A stretch of DNA of 64,000 bases from Balaenoptera acutorostrata (GCF_949987535.1 NC_080082.1:28995164-29059163); one strand, 5' to 3'. Positions 20,530 to 32,765 are shown, counted from the stretch's first letter. Made by a program: numbers and translations. The notes: generated from the letters alone by a model not told the origin.

Positions 20530-20605
20530 TAAATTGACCTTAAAAAAATTGACCTTTCATTTAAATTGACCTTGGCCTTTAAAATTTTATTTAAATTGAC
20601 CTGTG
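20530..20605 (-). promoter_or_regulatory. cluster of four AGGTCAA nuclear-receptor half-sites
   Basis: TTGACCT occurs at 20534, 20549, 20566 and 20596, that is AGGTCAA on the minus strand. The second copy reads GAAAGGTCAA (contains the NBRE core AAAGGTCA). The third reads CCAAGGTCAA (fits the NR5A/ERR form YCAAGGYCA). These are motifs only; binding is unproven, and the AT-rich repeated unit could be a simple degenerate tandem repeat. Confidence 0.35.
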
Positions 20606-20799
20606 GTGAACATGCAAGTGCACAATCCCAGGGTTGGCACTGGGAGAAGCCAGCCTTGAACCCTGCACAACAGGTTCTGACATTGCCCTGGAATAAGGAA
20701 GCCCAGTGTGGGGAACAAAACGCCTGGAGTTTTTGCCAGCATTCATGGAAAGCCTTTCCTAATAACAGCATCAGTATTCAGAAAGGTTGCCTTTACATA

Positions 20800-21070
20800 A
20801 AACATTAGCAATTTGCATGTTACATTTATTAAAAGGGGTATTAAAAGGGATGGGTATGTGAGCTATACGGGAATTAATTACAGTGCCATTCATAATTTAT
20901 TCCATGTGCAATAAAGAACTGATCAGATTTCATGTGTGTTTACCCTTCTGAAGGATAACTGCTTGTGGCTTATTCTAGTTTTTGTTGACCTTCTCATTAT
21001 CAAAGAAATCTTTAATATCTAATGCAATGGGATAGTACTTTAAAAAGAGTAAACCAGTACGTTTTGCATT
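20800..21070. promoter_or_regulatory. AT-rich unique block, candidate conserved non-coding element
   Basis: No repeat signature. Dense homeodomain/forkhead-like words: GAATTAATTACAG, CATAATTTATTCC, CATGTGTGTTTACCC and TTTAATATCTAATGC. This composition resembles deeply conserved non-coding elements, but conservation could not be tested here. Confidence 0.3.
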
Positions 21071-22050
21071 GTCATACTGCAAAATCATTCCCATTTCCCC
21101 CGACAACCATTATGGTGAAGCAGGAGGGTGTGGTGCAGAGGTTCTCAAAATAGGACAAAGAGGATAGTCTGCCCCTCCTGCATTGTGGACCTTGGGAAGG
21201 AGAAGGAAACAGAGGTAGGGAAAGCAGAGGATGACACAAGTTGCCGTGATTCCCCCTCTTAGACTTAAGTCTCGAAGTGGGAGGTATGAGAGGTGGGAGA
21301 GTTTCAAAGCAACCTTGGATCTCCAGGAGGAGGCTGCCACCTGTGTGCCCACACCTGTGCGCCATCCTGCAGCAGCCACAGCAAAATAAAAGAGGGTAGA
21401 CAGAGAAATCTCAGGTGATGCGCCCACTTCCCTCAAATCTGCTGTTCCTTGGAGGGACCCCAGATACGGCCTTGAAGGGAACTCAGAGGTGATTGAGAAC
21501 CTGGCTGGGAGCCGGAGGGGGAAGAGGGCAGGGGGCCTATAGAGGTGCTTCCCAGGCTTGAAAACAAAGTGGAACCACAATTTGACCTGGGGGGAGCACA
21601 GTGCTGAGTGCTGGTCAGAGCCAAAGTGGGGGACTGAGTTAGCAGGGGAGGACCCATGGACTTTGATCAAGACAAGAGGACAGACCACGAACTCACCATG
21701 TTAGAATTCATCATCCTCCCAGGAACCTGGTGCAGAGGGAAGTTGCTGTGGAGACCACCACAACAAGAGGACTTTCATAAGTGGGTCCAGGCTCCCTCTG
21801 CACTTCTACTCATATGGTCATATATGTTTCCCCTAACTCATACAGCCAGACTGCATCCTGGAGAGGAGGAGGGAGGATGGGAAGCAAATCTGAGAGGCCA
21901 TGCATTTATTTGAAAAAGCTTATGTTACTTAAACAGACTGTTTAAAGTATTGAATAGGACTGAGTTTACCAGATTAAACGCAATGTAATTTTCTCCCATT
22001 AACTGGAGGGACAAGGGTGTTCTCTCTTTGTTATAAAGGGAAATTAACAA
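21071..22050. other. intergenic stretch without recognised feature
   Basis: A 192-codon open frame lies on the minus strand (21110-21688) but has no start context, domain or family I recognise, and the other frames are also partly open. I see no repeat or exon. Confidence 0.5.
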
Positions 22051-22207
22051 GATATATATACATATATATCTTATTAAGATAAGATAATTATATACATATA
22101 TCTTATTAATATATAAGATATATAAGTATATATCATATATATGTGTATATATAAGATATATATACATATGTCTTACTAATTTATATGTATATATGTATAT
22201 ATGAAAT
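22051..22207. repeat. AT-rich satellite-like tract with inverted repeats
   Basis: Alternating TA sequence with at least three imperfect units of the type ATATATACATATATCTTATT (near 22053, 22092 and 22158). Many internal palindromes could form hairpins. It encodes nothing. Confidence 0.85.
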
Positions 22208-22379
22208 ATGCTACCACCAAACTGAGTCTATCTTCTCTGCAAAATCAGTATTGAAAGAGAACTGTGGAGAATATGGCTTCCTAATTGAATATCTTCTATT
22301 TGTTGTTCTGTCTAGGTCACCTTTGATTATCTCAGGTGTCCCCTAATGTACAGGACCTCCACTTTGGGAGACACTAATG

Positions 22380-22615
22380 TATGTCAGGAAACAATGGTAC
22401 TAGCTTTCATGTATGGAATGCCTTGTAGGTGCCAGACCCAGGGCTAAATGCTTTGCAGCCATTCCCTAATTTAATGCAATGATTCCCATTTTGCAGATGA
22501 GGAAACTGAGGCTTTGCAAGGTAGGATGAATTATCAAATATCACAATGCTGAAAAGCAGCACAGCTGGGACTTGAGCCCAGATTTCCTGCCACCAAGCTG
22601 CAGGCTTTGCCATTT
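22380..22615 (+). repeat. MIR SINE, nearly full
   Basis: TGCCTTGTAGGTGCCAGACC, CATTTTGCAGATGAGGAAAC, TGAGGCTTTGCAAGGTAGG and GGGACTTGAGCCCAGATTTC follow the MIR consensus through core and 3' part. 22616-23215 shows nothing recognised. Confidence 0.88.
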
Positions 22616-23215
22616 AGAGAGGATGAAGTAAGAAATGAGGAACAACAATAAGATTGGGAAGGTTGGCTGACTCCTGCAGTTCTTGGACTATGAAAAATCA
22701 CTTAATCATCTAGGAAGTTGAGTAACCACTTGACATCACCTCCTAGGACTGTGATGTCCCCATCAGTAGCACAGACCAGTGGCCTGGATGGCCCCAGAGA
22801 GACATAGACCTTTGATGGGCTCTCTCTGTCCTCCAGATTGCTCTGCTGAAACCCTGAGGGAGAAACCAAAACGAGAGAGGACCTCAGTCTGAGGCATGGC
22901 TTAAAACATGCGCTAATCTACCCCTGCTGATAGGTAGTGGAGATCAAAGCCCACTTTCTGATTCTCATAAGGGGAGGCTGAAGGAACCCTGAAGGCATCG
23001 GAGCAACCCTGTGGTCTCAAAGTGGAGACTGGCCTACAGTTTGACAAAACAAAGGGAGGATTGTCTGGGGATGGAATCAGGTCACCAGGCAATGCCCCTC
23101 TCATCCCACGTGGGCCCAGAGCTGGACCTTTAGAGTTTCCTTCTTATAATCTTCCTTCAAACTCACTTCACATTCATGTTAAACCCAAACACTGCCATTC
23201 CAGATAGATGCCTCA

Positions 23216-23545
23216 TTACACCCCATCCCTATAACCCCATAACTACACCCATCACTGCATCCCCATCACTGTACACCATGACTGCATACAGTCTTTGTTA
23301 ATTACATTTTCCTCTCCTGGATGTTTTGCCTTGACTTCACCTGATGAAATCCTACTTCTCTTTTAAGATCTCACGGAAATACCATCTCCTCCGTATAGAC
23401 CTCTTTATTCTCAAATGTGAGATTCATTTTTCCCTTTCCTCCTATATATTTTGTTGATGTTTCTATTATATTATTTATAATACTCTGTCCTTGTTCTATA
23501 GCTGGTTTAGCCACAAATAATGATGATGATGACGACGACGACATT
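23216..23545 (+). repeat. L2 remnant and (GAT/GAC)n microsatellite
   Basis: L2-like words at 23335-23480 (TTTTAAGATCTCACGGAAAT, CCATCTCCTCCGTATAGACC). At 23519-23542 there is an in-register switch from GAT to GAC trinucleotides. Confidence 0.6.
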
Positions 23546-24599
23546 ACTCGCTCTTGGTCACATAACCTCAGCCCACTTCTGATTTAAGTCATAGCTGCAG
23601 TGGACAGTTCTGTGCAGGCTCAGCCTCATCTTGCATGGACAGCATGCCACTTGAAGCATGGGTGGGCCACGTGACTTTCTATTCTCTGCTCCAGGACTTT
23701 CTCCCCTTTGTCTTTGTTCAAGTGAGACTGGAATTACAGGACGGTTAAAGCCCCCAGGAGTAACCCTGTGCTCCAGCATCTGGAGACATTCTGTACACTG
23801 CTCAGGTGGCAGGAAGTCCTAGAGAAATTGGTCTCTCCTTGCTCACGGCAGCAGTCTCAGTAATACACACTGATCTTGTGGTTTCCTCACCTCTCTGCCT
23901 CAGGCTCTACTCTCAGGGAACCAAACTAAGTCAATTAGTACTAGGAGGAGACCTAGGAAGGAGACCCTCAGTGGGATTCTGTAACTGGATCGTTCACCAG
24001 TCAGACGGCATCATGTCACTAAGACTCTCTCCAGCTGGAGGGGCAGCACTAAGGTATGGATTAACTCTAAGGTATAGAGGCAATGGTAATTATAAGGATT
24101 GTGGTTTGGGCTAGCTTTTAAGTTCCTTGGAAACCTAAAAGAAAATGACAGACTCAGCTATTAACACAGAGTATGCCATGAAAATTGGAAGGCCTTCTGT
24201 CAGTTCTGAAAGATACCTTACCTCCTGGAACCATAGTTAGATCATTCTGAAAGTTAGACCCAAAATTCAACCATAAGAGTGAGAGAGCTACAAAGGAGGT
24301 TGAATGTGCAGCCGTGAAAAATCCACTATGTTAAAGTCAGGTCCCAGATTAGAAATGATTAAGATGCCGAGACATGGGTCGGAGACGTTTGGATGTATAC
24401 ATTTCAGAAATGACCATCCAGATTCTCTTAAACTCTCCAGACTAGCAGGAGCAGCTCTCTCCCTCTCAGTAGAAGAGGGCATACATGATCTATGACATGT
24501 GTCTCCTGTGAAAATGCTTTTCCTCGTCAAGATCACCCTGCTCCATGCATTTCCCCAAGCTAATAACCAGGGGCAGGTTTCAGCCTAAACAAGGAAAAT
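23546..24599. other. unclassified stretch
   Basis: No exon or known repeat recognised. The section from about 24160 may already be part of the endogenous retroviral fragment to the right, but its diagnostic sequence starts later. Confidence 0.4.
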
Positions 24600-27060
24600 A
24601 GCTCCTTCTCTGGGAGGAAATGGCCTTCTCACTGAATTAACTGCATGACATGGCTAATATGTCCTGGTAGAAACTGAAAAAACATTTGTGGGAGTGACTC
24701 TTGTGGGTGGTGGACCTGAGGCATGGGGCAGAACATAAGACTGTGTGGGAGAGAACTGATTAATACAAAAGCACATTCTCATGACTCAGGATGTATTGTC
24801 CAGAAAGAATGCCTCAGGCTGGTCTAACATGCTGCAGGAATGGCTCCTTGAAGCTTGGACATGATGACAGCCTATAGTAAATGAGATGGGAATGCTAGAA
24901 TTGCCATGGCAGAGTCCTGATGAAGAGATCAGAAAGCTAGGGATTGTGGGTCAACTGGAATACCTTTATTTCCTAAAATGAGGGAACCCACCACCTGATG
25001 ATGTTTACCAAGAGCACCCAGGAGCTATCTTCACAAGGGCAACAAGGAATGCACTAGTGTAAAGGTCACCAACATCTTTGAGAAGCCTGATGGTGACAGT
25101 CCTTGTTAGGTCAGGGTTGACCGTAATCAATTCTACCATGAAAACAGGCTTTATCCAGATTCAGTGTGAATGAATCTGAAATAACAGAGGCCAGCTAGTA
25201 CTACTTAACCACTACAGATAAGGAAAAAATAATTACCTTAACGGGCAGCAAAGACAGAGTGGCAACCAGGGTGCCTTATCCCATAGAGATTTATGACAGT
25301 GGATAACAGACAATGGTATTCCTAGAAGTAAGATAGATGGGCAGCCAATTTGAACATTATTTAACTTGTAAAACCAGAAAAAGTCAAGAGCTGGTGAGCA
25401 GACGTTTTATGTCAGCCATAACAATGAAAAATCATAATACCTTACCAGATCTTTCCAGATCTAAACCATTTTTCAAAACCTATTGAGCCCACTGAATAAA
25501 GGATGTGGGTCCTCTTAAGGAAGAACTATGCAATGCTACTACCAATAAGCAATTCCCCAATCCTTCCCTAAAGAAATTTGTAGCCAGGATCCAGCTCATA
25601 ATGGGAAGTTTTAGATTCGGTCACTCGGTGCCCATGGGCTAGCATTTCTTCTCTACCAGGACCAGTAACATACCAGGAGATGCTTCTCAAAGGGCATATA
25701 ATTCTCTGCTGCAGTTGGCCTGGCCTTACTCCAGAATTCCAGGGACCTGTATCATGATTCTCCCACCGGAGCTTGACATAGACTCTATAGAGTGCATCTT
25801 TTCCTGTCTCTGACATCTCCAACATCATAGGGCTTGGCAGATCCTATCACTCAAACAGCAGGCAGCTTTTCATGTCACCTGGTATTTGCAGTGAAGCCAC
25901 ATGCCTCAGTATAAAATGTCATACCTACAGAACCCAAGGAGGCCTAGCTTCCTTCTTTTTGTTAGGAATTTCAATTTGAATAAATTTGTCTTTTACTTTT
26001 GAGAGAAGATCCTCATATGCTCCTAATCACTGGATTCCTAAAACCTTCAGTGAAGTGTCCACTCCCTGAATTTCCACAGGATTTAGCTCCTACCCTCTGG
26101 AGCACAAGGCCTACAGAATGCTAGCCACCCCTTGCTTATCCTGTCCAATCAGCATGAAGTTGTAAATTTAATGGGCGAGTATGATGTTCTGTGGGATACC
26201 TGGCAGTCTAGATGTCTTTGGACTATATTATGACAGACAGTGGAGACTTAGCCTTATAAGTGAATATTAGTCATCCTATGAAAATGTGAACTTTTTCTGA
26301 TCTTCTTTCTAAATTGGAATGGAAAAGGCTGCATTTTCTAAATCAATGGCTACATACCTTGTAGCTGAGGCTTTATTAGTCTGCTCAAGCAAGGACACCA
26401 CATTTAGCACAGCAGCTATGATCAGGGTTACTGCTTGGTTTACTCTACTGTAGTCTTCAGTCATTCTCCAGGTTCCATTCAGTTTCTACAGATGCTAGAC
26501 AGTTGAATTAAATGGATATATGAGAGGAACTACCACCCCTGTATCTTTTAGGCCCTTAATGGTGGCACTAATCTATGCCATATCCCTCCTGCAGGATACA
26601 ATATTGTTTTTTATTTCCTATTTTGGCCATGGAGTGGGGGCCTCCTGGATTCTTGCAGGTCAGAGGTTTCCATTTGGCCTTCCCTCCTTCCCTTTGTGAT
26701 AACTCTAACTCCATAAACCAGGAACCCAATATGGGGGATTACTCCAATTGCCAAGTATATAAATCCCAATTTATGTACTTGGGCACTTGGAGAAATGACT
26801 ACTGAGTGGGGTCCATTGACCCAGTGGGCCCACTATGAGCTGGAATTTAGCTGGAACTCCATTTATTACCTGTCCCTCTATAGGCCCCCACTCTGATAAG
26901 GGCATCATGATGACACTTTGGGTCTCCATATATTAATGTCAGTTCAAACTCTGTGTCCAATAATTTGGAAATGTTTGCTGACATAGTCACCCAAGTAAAT
27001 AGCCATAAGTCCTTTTGGAGAAGAACTAGGAAATTATCACAGTATATATTTGCCATAATT
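24600..27060 (-). mobile_element. ERVL internal region, antisense and degenerate
   Basis: Old endogenous retrovirus-L internal sequence lying in reverse. The clearest part is 26370-27060, with CCTTGTAGCTGAGGCTTTAT, TTTCCATTTGGCCTTCCCTC, GACCCAGTGGGCCCACTATG and ACACTTTGGGTCTCCATATA, which I recognise from the protease/pol region of mammalian ERVL. The left part is assigned by continuity. All frames are broken by stops, no flanking LTR pair was found, and it cannot encode a working protein. The boundary at the left is uncertain. Confidence 0.72.
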
Positions 27061-27074
27061 TTGCAGAGTCCTTT

Positions 27075-27265
27075 TTCCTAGGGACTCAGTCACCTTTTCA
27101 TTCAATGAATGACTTCCAGATCTTAATATTGCCTCAGATCTACCTCTCCTACCAGGGTATGGACTGCATGAGGGCAGGGACACATCAGATTTACCTTTTA
27201 CCATCAATGACCAGCTTAGAGCCTGACAGAGCAAGTCTTTAATAAATGTTAAGTTTAAAATTATG
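27075..27265 (+). repeat. L2-like 3' end
   Basis: GGGTATGGACTGCATGAGGG, CAGGGACACATCAG and GCAAGTCTTTAATAAATGTT match the L2 3' terminus pattern. Confidence 0.6.
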
Positions 27266-27289
27266 AATGTGCTTTTCTATCCAATTTGA

Positions 27290-28490
27290 TAGTTAAAGGG
27301 GAGTTTTACTCAAATGTGTCCTGAAATAATCCAAACCCAGAAGAAATATTTGAAGTGATATTCGTTGAAAAACTGATGAAAAACATCAACCCACATATCT
27401 AAGAATCCCAACGTATCCAAAACAGGATAAACACATGCACAAAAATTACACCTTAGCACATCACAATCAATTGCTAAAAACCAAAGCTTAAAAAAATCTT
27501 GCCAGCAGCCAAAGAATAAAATACATATTGGATTCCAGAGGAGAACAATAAGAATGATGGCTAGTTTCATTAGAAAGAATGGAAGGCAAAAGATAACAAA
27601 ATGATGAAAAAAATAGCATTGTCACTGTAAAATTCTTTACATAGGGAAACTATCCTTCAAGAATGAAGAAGAAATAAGAACATATTCAGGAGAGAATATG
27701 CTACTGGCAGACCCACACTGCAAGAAGGACTAAAGGATGTTCTTCAGGAGATATGGAGTGACATCAGAGAAAACGGACTAGGGAATTCCAAGGGCCCATC
27801 CCTCAACAAAAAACATATATAGCACATTCTATGTAACACAGCAGAATGCACATTCTTCTCAAGTGCACATGGCACATTCTCCAAGGTATACCATTTGTTA
27901 GGCCACAAAGCAAGTCTCAATAAAATAAAAAGGTTTGAAGTCATACAAAGTATCTTCTCCTACCACAACGGAATGAACGTAGAAATCAATAACAAAAGGA
28001 AATTCAGAAAATTCACAAATATGTGAAATCTAAACAAGACACTCTTAAACAACCAATAGGTCAAAGAGAAATCACAAGGGAATTAAAAAATACTTTGAGA
28101 TGAATGAAACCAAAGTACAACATACCACAACTTACGGGGTGCAGTGAAAGCAGTTCTCAGAGGGAAATTTATAGCTATTAATGCCTACATTGAAAAAGAA
28201 GAAAGATCCAAAATAGATCACTTAATATTCCACTTTAAGGGACTAGAAAAGAAGAGCAAACTAAATCTAAAGCAAGCAGAAGGAAGAAAGTAACAAATAT
28301 TAGAGTGGAGATAAACAAAATAGAGAACAGAAAAACAATAAAGAGAATCAATGAAACCAAAAGCTAGTTGTTTGAAAAGACCAAGCAAATTGAAAAAAAA
28401 TAAACAAAACAAAACAAGAAAAACCTTTTCTTAGATTAATCAAGACAAAAAGAGAAAAGACTCAAAATACTAAAATTGGTAATGAAAATG
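27290..28490 (+). mobile_element. old L1 ORF2 fragment, copy A
   Basis: Degenerate L1 with GCAGAATGCACATTCTTCTC, AAGTGCACATGGCACATTCT, GTTAGGCCACAAAGCAAGTC and AGCAGTTCTCAGAGGGAAAT then TTATAGCTATTAATGCC. This is the endonuclease C-terminal to pre-RT part of ORF2, followed by AATCAATGAAACCAAAAGC. Many stops are present; the age is that of L1M-type elements. Confidence 0.85.
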
Positions 28491-28499
28491 GAAACATTA

Positions 28500-29470
28500 C
28501 TACCAACCTTACAGGATATTATTCAGGCTGAAAGAAAATGATAAATCAAATATAATGCAAATGTATTATGGAGTTCTAAGATGCACAGAAGTAAAATATG
28601 TGACAAAATAGCACAAATGGGAGAGGTAAAGATAATTATGTTATATTAAGTTTCTTATACAGTGTAGTTAAAAAACTCAATAGCAGAGACCAAAAAAAAA
28701 AAAAAAAAGAATCATAGAAAATACTCAATTAATCTAAAAGAAAATAGGAAAGGGGAAACCACAAAAACAGCAAAAGAACTGATGGGGAAAACAATACAAA
28801 ACCAATAGTCAGATGATAGACTTTAGTCTACCCATATTAGTAAACACGTTTAATGAAAACAGACTAAGCACTGCAATTTAAGACAGATTTTCAGTACATT
28901 CAGTACAGTAGATTTCAAGATGAGAAATATCACCAGAGATAAAGAATATCATTTTTTTCAGTAGATGAAAAGAAAATACAGTGATCAGAAAGATATAAAA
29001 ATCTTAATTGTGTATGTACCTAACAACAGAGGCTCAAGATACATAAAGAAAAAATTGAACTAAAGGAAGAAATGGAAAATGTTACAATCATAATTAGAAG
29101 TTTTAACACAGCTCTATCTATATAATTAATAAAATAATCACAAAAAATCAGTAAAGATATAGATTTGAACAACAGTATTAAGCAATTTGACCTAATTGAC
29201 ATATATGAGATGGACAACCACAGATTATTATTTTCAGGTGCACATGGAACATTTACCAACATAGACCACATGCTGGGCCCTAAAGCAAGTCTTAATAAAT
29301 TGCACAGTATTAAAATAATACAGAATATATTCCCTGACCATAATGCAGAAATCAATAACAAAAATATAATTAGAAAATTCCCAAACACTTGGAAATCAAG
29401 GAATACACTTCCAAATTACCCATGGGTCAAAGGAAAAAATCACAAGGACCAATTAGACAATGGAGTTCAG
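28500..29470 (+). mobile_element. old L1 ORF2 fragment, copy B, overlapping the same segment as copy A
   Basis: 29165-29470 encodes an open stretch that reads like the L1 endonuclease end (FSGAHGTFTNIDHMLG then PKASLNK), with CATAATGCAGAAATCAATAA. It repeats the part of ORF2 already present near 27840-28000, so it is a separate insertion or a rearranged piece. 29471-29800 shows no known element. Confidence 0.8.
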
Positions 29471-29809
29471 GGGTTGGTGGATTTTAGATAACATAAGTGT
29501 ATTGACATCATCTATAGGAGCATGCTTACTTGGGTGAGACTGTTGTTGATTGGTTGGCACTCAGAAGTGTGTTTATTAAAGTGAGTTTGCCCCTGATGGA
29601 CTGATTTTCAGAAGCTAGGAGCTAACAACAATTTGTTGATTTGCAAAAGCACATTCCCTGAAGCAAGTTGTCATTGATCAATTGAACAAGTTTAAAACCA
29701 GTTCTGGTGGTGACTTGTTACCATGGCTACACAAAAATCAGTCTGCTAGTTTGTTAGAACATGTTCATTTTCAATATGAAAAATCAATCTTTTTCTACCA
29801 ATGAAAATC

Positions 29810-30835
29810 AGAAAATGAAAATTTTAAGTGCTAATTATAATAGCATCAAAAAAATCAAATACTCAAGAATATATTTAATGGAAGATTTGAAAGACATCTG
29901 ACTTAAAACTACAAAACATTGCTAAGAGGAATTAAAGATCTAAAGAAATGGAGAGGTAAATCATATTCATGAATTCAAGGATTCAATATTATTAAGACGT
30001 CATTTCTCCCCAAACTGATCTATAGAGTGAATTCAATCTAAGTGAAAACTCCAGCAGTCTTTTTTTTTTTTTTTTGGTGTAAATTGAAAAGCTAATTCTA
30101 AAACTTTTATGTAAAACCAAAGGACCTTTAAAAATGTTGGAGGATTTACACTACTAGAAATCAAGACTTACTATAAAGTTAACTTGGTCCCTACCTCATC
30201 ACACACAAAAATTAATTTAGGACAGATGAAAACCTAAATGTGAAAACTAAACTATAAAGCTTCTAGAAGAAAATGTAGAATAGTCTCATGGTCTTAGACT
30301 AGGCAAAACGTTCCTGAGAGAGGATACAAAAAGGTACAAATCAGAAATGAAAAAAGTGGACAAATTGGACTTCATCAAAATTTAAAACTTCTGCTCATCA
30401 AGAGATACCATTAAGAAAGTGAGAAGACAACCCACAGACTGGGAGAAAACATTCACAATATATATGTCTGACAAAGAAATAATATCTGGAATGTATAAAA
30501 ATTCCCACACCTCAATGATAAAAAGACAGATCACCTAATTAATTCTTTCATGAAAGATTCAAAGACTTGAACAGGCATTTCATGAAAGAATCTATCCAAA
30601 TAGTTCATAAGCACATGAAAGGGCACTCAATATCATTAGCCATCAGAGTAATGTGATTAAAACCCCAGTATCATTACTTACCACCAAAAAGGTTAAAAAT
30701 AAAAAATCTAACTATACCAAGTATTGGCAAGGATGCCAAGTATACATTGCTGGGAGGAGTTAAAATGGTAAAAACCACTTTGTAAAACCGCATGGCAGTT
30801 TCTAATAAAGTTAAACGATTGTACTCATAGTTGTT
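29810..30835 (+). mobile_element. old L1 ORF2 fragment (RT to C-terminal part)
   Basis: GAACTCCAGCAGTC-like sequence, GCTTCTAGAAGAAAATGTAG, AAATTGGACTTCATCAAAAT, AACCCACAGACTGGGAGAAA and GGAATGTATAAAAATTCC are standard L1 ORF2 3' sequences. An oligo-T run at 30060-30076 interrupts it. It is damaged throughout. Confidence 0.85.
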
Positions 30836-30979
30836 GGACCAATGGCTTCAACAGGGAATGGAGCAGGGAGCTCGCAGCCCCTAGTCTGATTTTCCCCTAG
30901 CCTTAAGCATGGGTACTTTCCGTCCTGTGCTCCCACTTTGAGCTTCAAACCATGACATCTAACCCCAGGAAGTTGCAGG

Positions 30980-31465
30980 GCCATGTCAAGGGAGAATAAG
31001 TGTTTCAGACCCTATCAGAAGGAGGGGTAACTCTTCTTCTACAGTGGCTCGGAGCTTGGCCATGTGATTTGCTTTGGGCAACGAAACAACAGCAAATATA
31101 ACACAAGCAGAGATCTGAAAAGTGTTTATGTATTGGGATTTTCCTTTTCTTGCTGCCCTTTGAGACCCTGCCATCCCCATGTGTGAAACAGTCGGGCTAG
31201 CCTGCTGGACAATAAGAGTCACAGGCCCAGAGTCTCCATTGCTCCAACTGACAGCCACCCAACCCACACAGTCAGAGTCTCCTAGATGACTGGCAGTTGA
31301 CCACAGATGCATGAGTTAAGTCTAGCTAAAACCAGCAGAACTGCCTCAGTAAGCCCAGCCCAAATTGCTGACCCACAGAAACACGAGCTGAAAAAATGGT
31401 TATTTTTTTAAGCCACTATGTTCTGGGATGGTTTGTCACACAATACATAACTGAGACATAAGTTG
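30980..31465 (+). mobile_element. MLT1-type MaLR LTR
   Basis: CTTGGCCATGTGATTTGCTT and the terminal TTTTTTTAAGCCACTATGTT, CTGGGATGGTTTGTCACACA then ATACATAACTGAGACA are diagnostic for MLT1. 30836-30979 may include its 5' end. 31466-32190 shows no recognised gene or repeat. Confidence 0.85.
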
Positions 31466-32259
31466 TTATGTAGAAGTTGGAGGCTACCATAACCAAAACC
31501 TAAAATTCATGAGACAGAATGTTGTGTCATTAGCATGCTCTTATTGCTTATGATAAGATAAAGAAAGTGTGTGGCAAGGCAGAAAAAGAATCGATTCCTG
31601 CCAAGCATTTCAGTTCCAGACTATTGTTTCCAGAAGGCCAGGCCCCAGAGGGAGCAGAGAAGAGTGGAGAGGAGAAATCTATGAGTCCTAAACAGAGGGG
31701 GTCTGCATCATGCTTCCCAGCTGGAGGGCAGCGACCTGGGCCCCAAGGTGGAATGGTAATATGCACCCAGGCACAAGACCCCACAAACCGAATCCCATGC
31801 CCCAAATATAACCCACAGAGGGCGTGGATCTTCTGGGCCTGTAGGGCCACTGGATGATGGATGTTGAACTCTATGTGAACCAATGATTGAGAAGTAGATG
31901 GCCCTGCAAGCCTCTTACCGCAACCCATTCCTTGGCACTGAATTCCAGGGATTATCACCCAATCTCCAGAACTGGGTAGGGGGTTAGGGAACGGAGAAAG
32001 AGTTCAGGCTAAATTCTCTCACCATTTGTGTAGAGTGAGGTCTCTGCATGCTAACTTAGCATTATAAACAATAAAGAACATTATATTTTTGTATTAAGTT
32101 TGGGGTAGTTACATAGCAACATTCTCTTTTACTCTCAATGACTGCTGTGGAAGTCAAGCTTTAGAAGTTCAGCTTCTTGCCACTGGAGGATATTAATTAT
32201 TTAAATTATTTATCAGTGATCATATTAATATTATACAATCGTTATGTAATATTTACTGG

Positions 32260-32765
32260 TTTTGTTATTATCATGGCTTCCACTGCGTAAAGTGCTTTAC
32301 ATACATCGCTTTATTTTATCTTCCTGCAATTATATGAAATGGGTATTATTACTTCCATTTTATACAGGAGAGAATTAAGGCTTAGGGGAGCTAAGTATTT
32401 AGTTCCCTGACTTCTAAGCCTGAGTTTCACCCCCTATTCTACATTGCAATTTGTTTTTGTAGGCAATGACTATGGCTGCACAGATTCCAAGAGAATTACA
32501 ACTAGAAGGGATCTAGAGATGACCAAAGCCAACCTTCTCATCAGAGCAATGGGGCCACCCAGGATTATAGGGGGTAGGCTGAGACCGGAACCCAGGTTCC
32601 TGACTTCTGACCACTGTTCTTCTCCACGCAGATCCAGGGTGCCAACCTTACAATATACAAGCACTGTGGACCAAAAGAGTGGCATGCATTGTCTCATTTA
32701 ATCCTCACGACAACCCTGGGAGATAGGGTTTATCTTCATTTTAAATATGACAAAACTGTGGTTTC
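32260..32765 (+). repeat. MIR remnants
   Basis: 32275-32440: AAGTGCTTTACATACATCGC, CCATTTTATACAGGAGAGAA then TTAAGGCTTAGGGGAGC. 32685-32765: GCATTGTCTCATTTAATCC then CACGACAACCCTGGGAGATA; this second MIR is continued after the SINE at 33149-33210 (CCCAAGGTCCTGGATGCTG). Confidence 0.82.

Noticed and set aside
21110..21688. 192-codon minus-strand open frame
   Set aside because: No domain, no supported start, no splice partners and no family I recognise; nearby frames are open as well, so chance is the simplest explanation.
29165..29491. 108-codon plus-strand frame
   Set aside because: It is a surviving open piece of the L1 endonuclease region in a decayed element and not a host gene.
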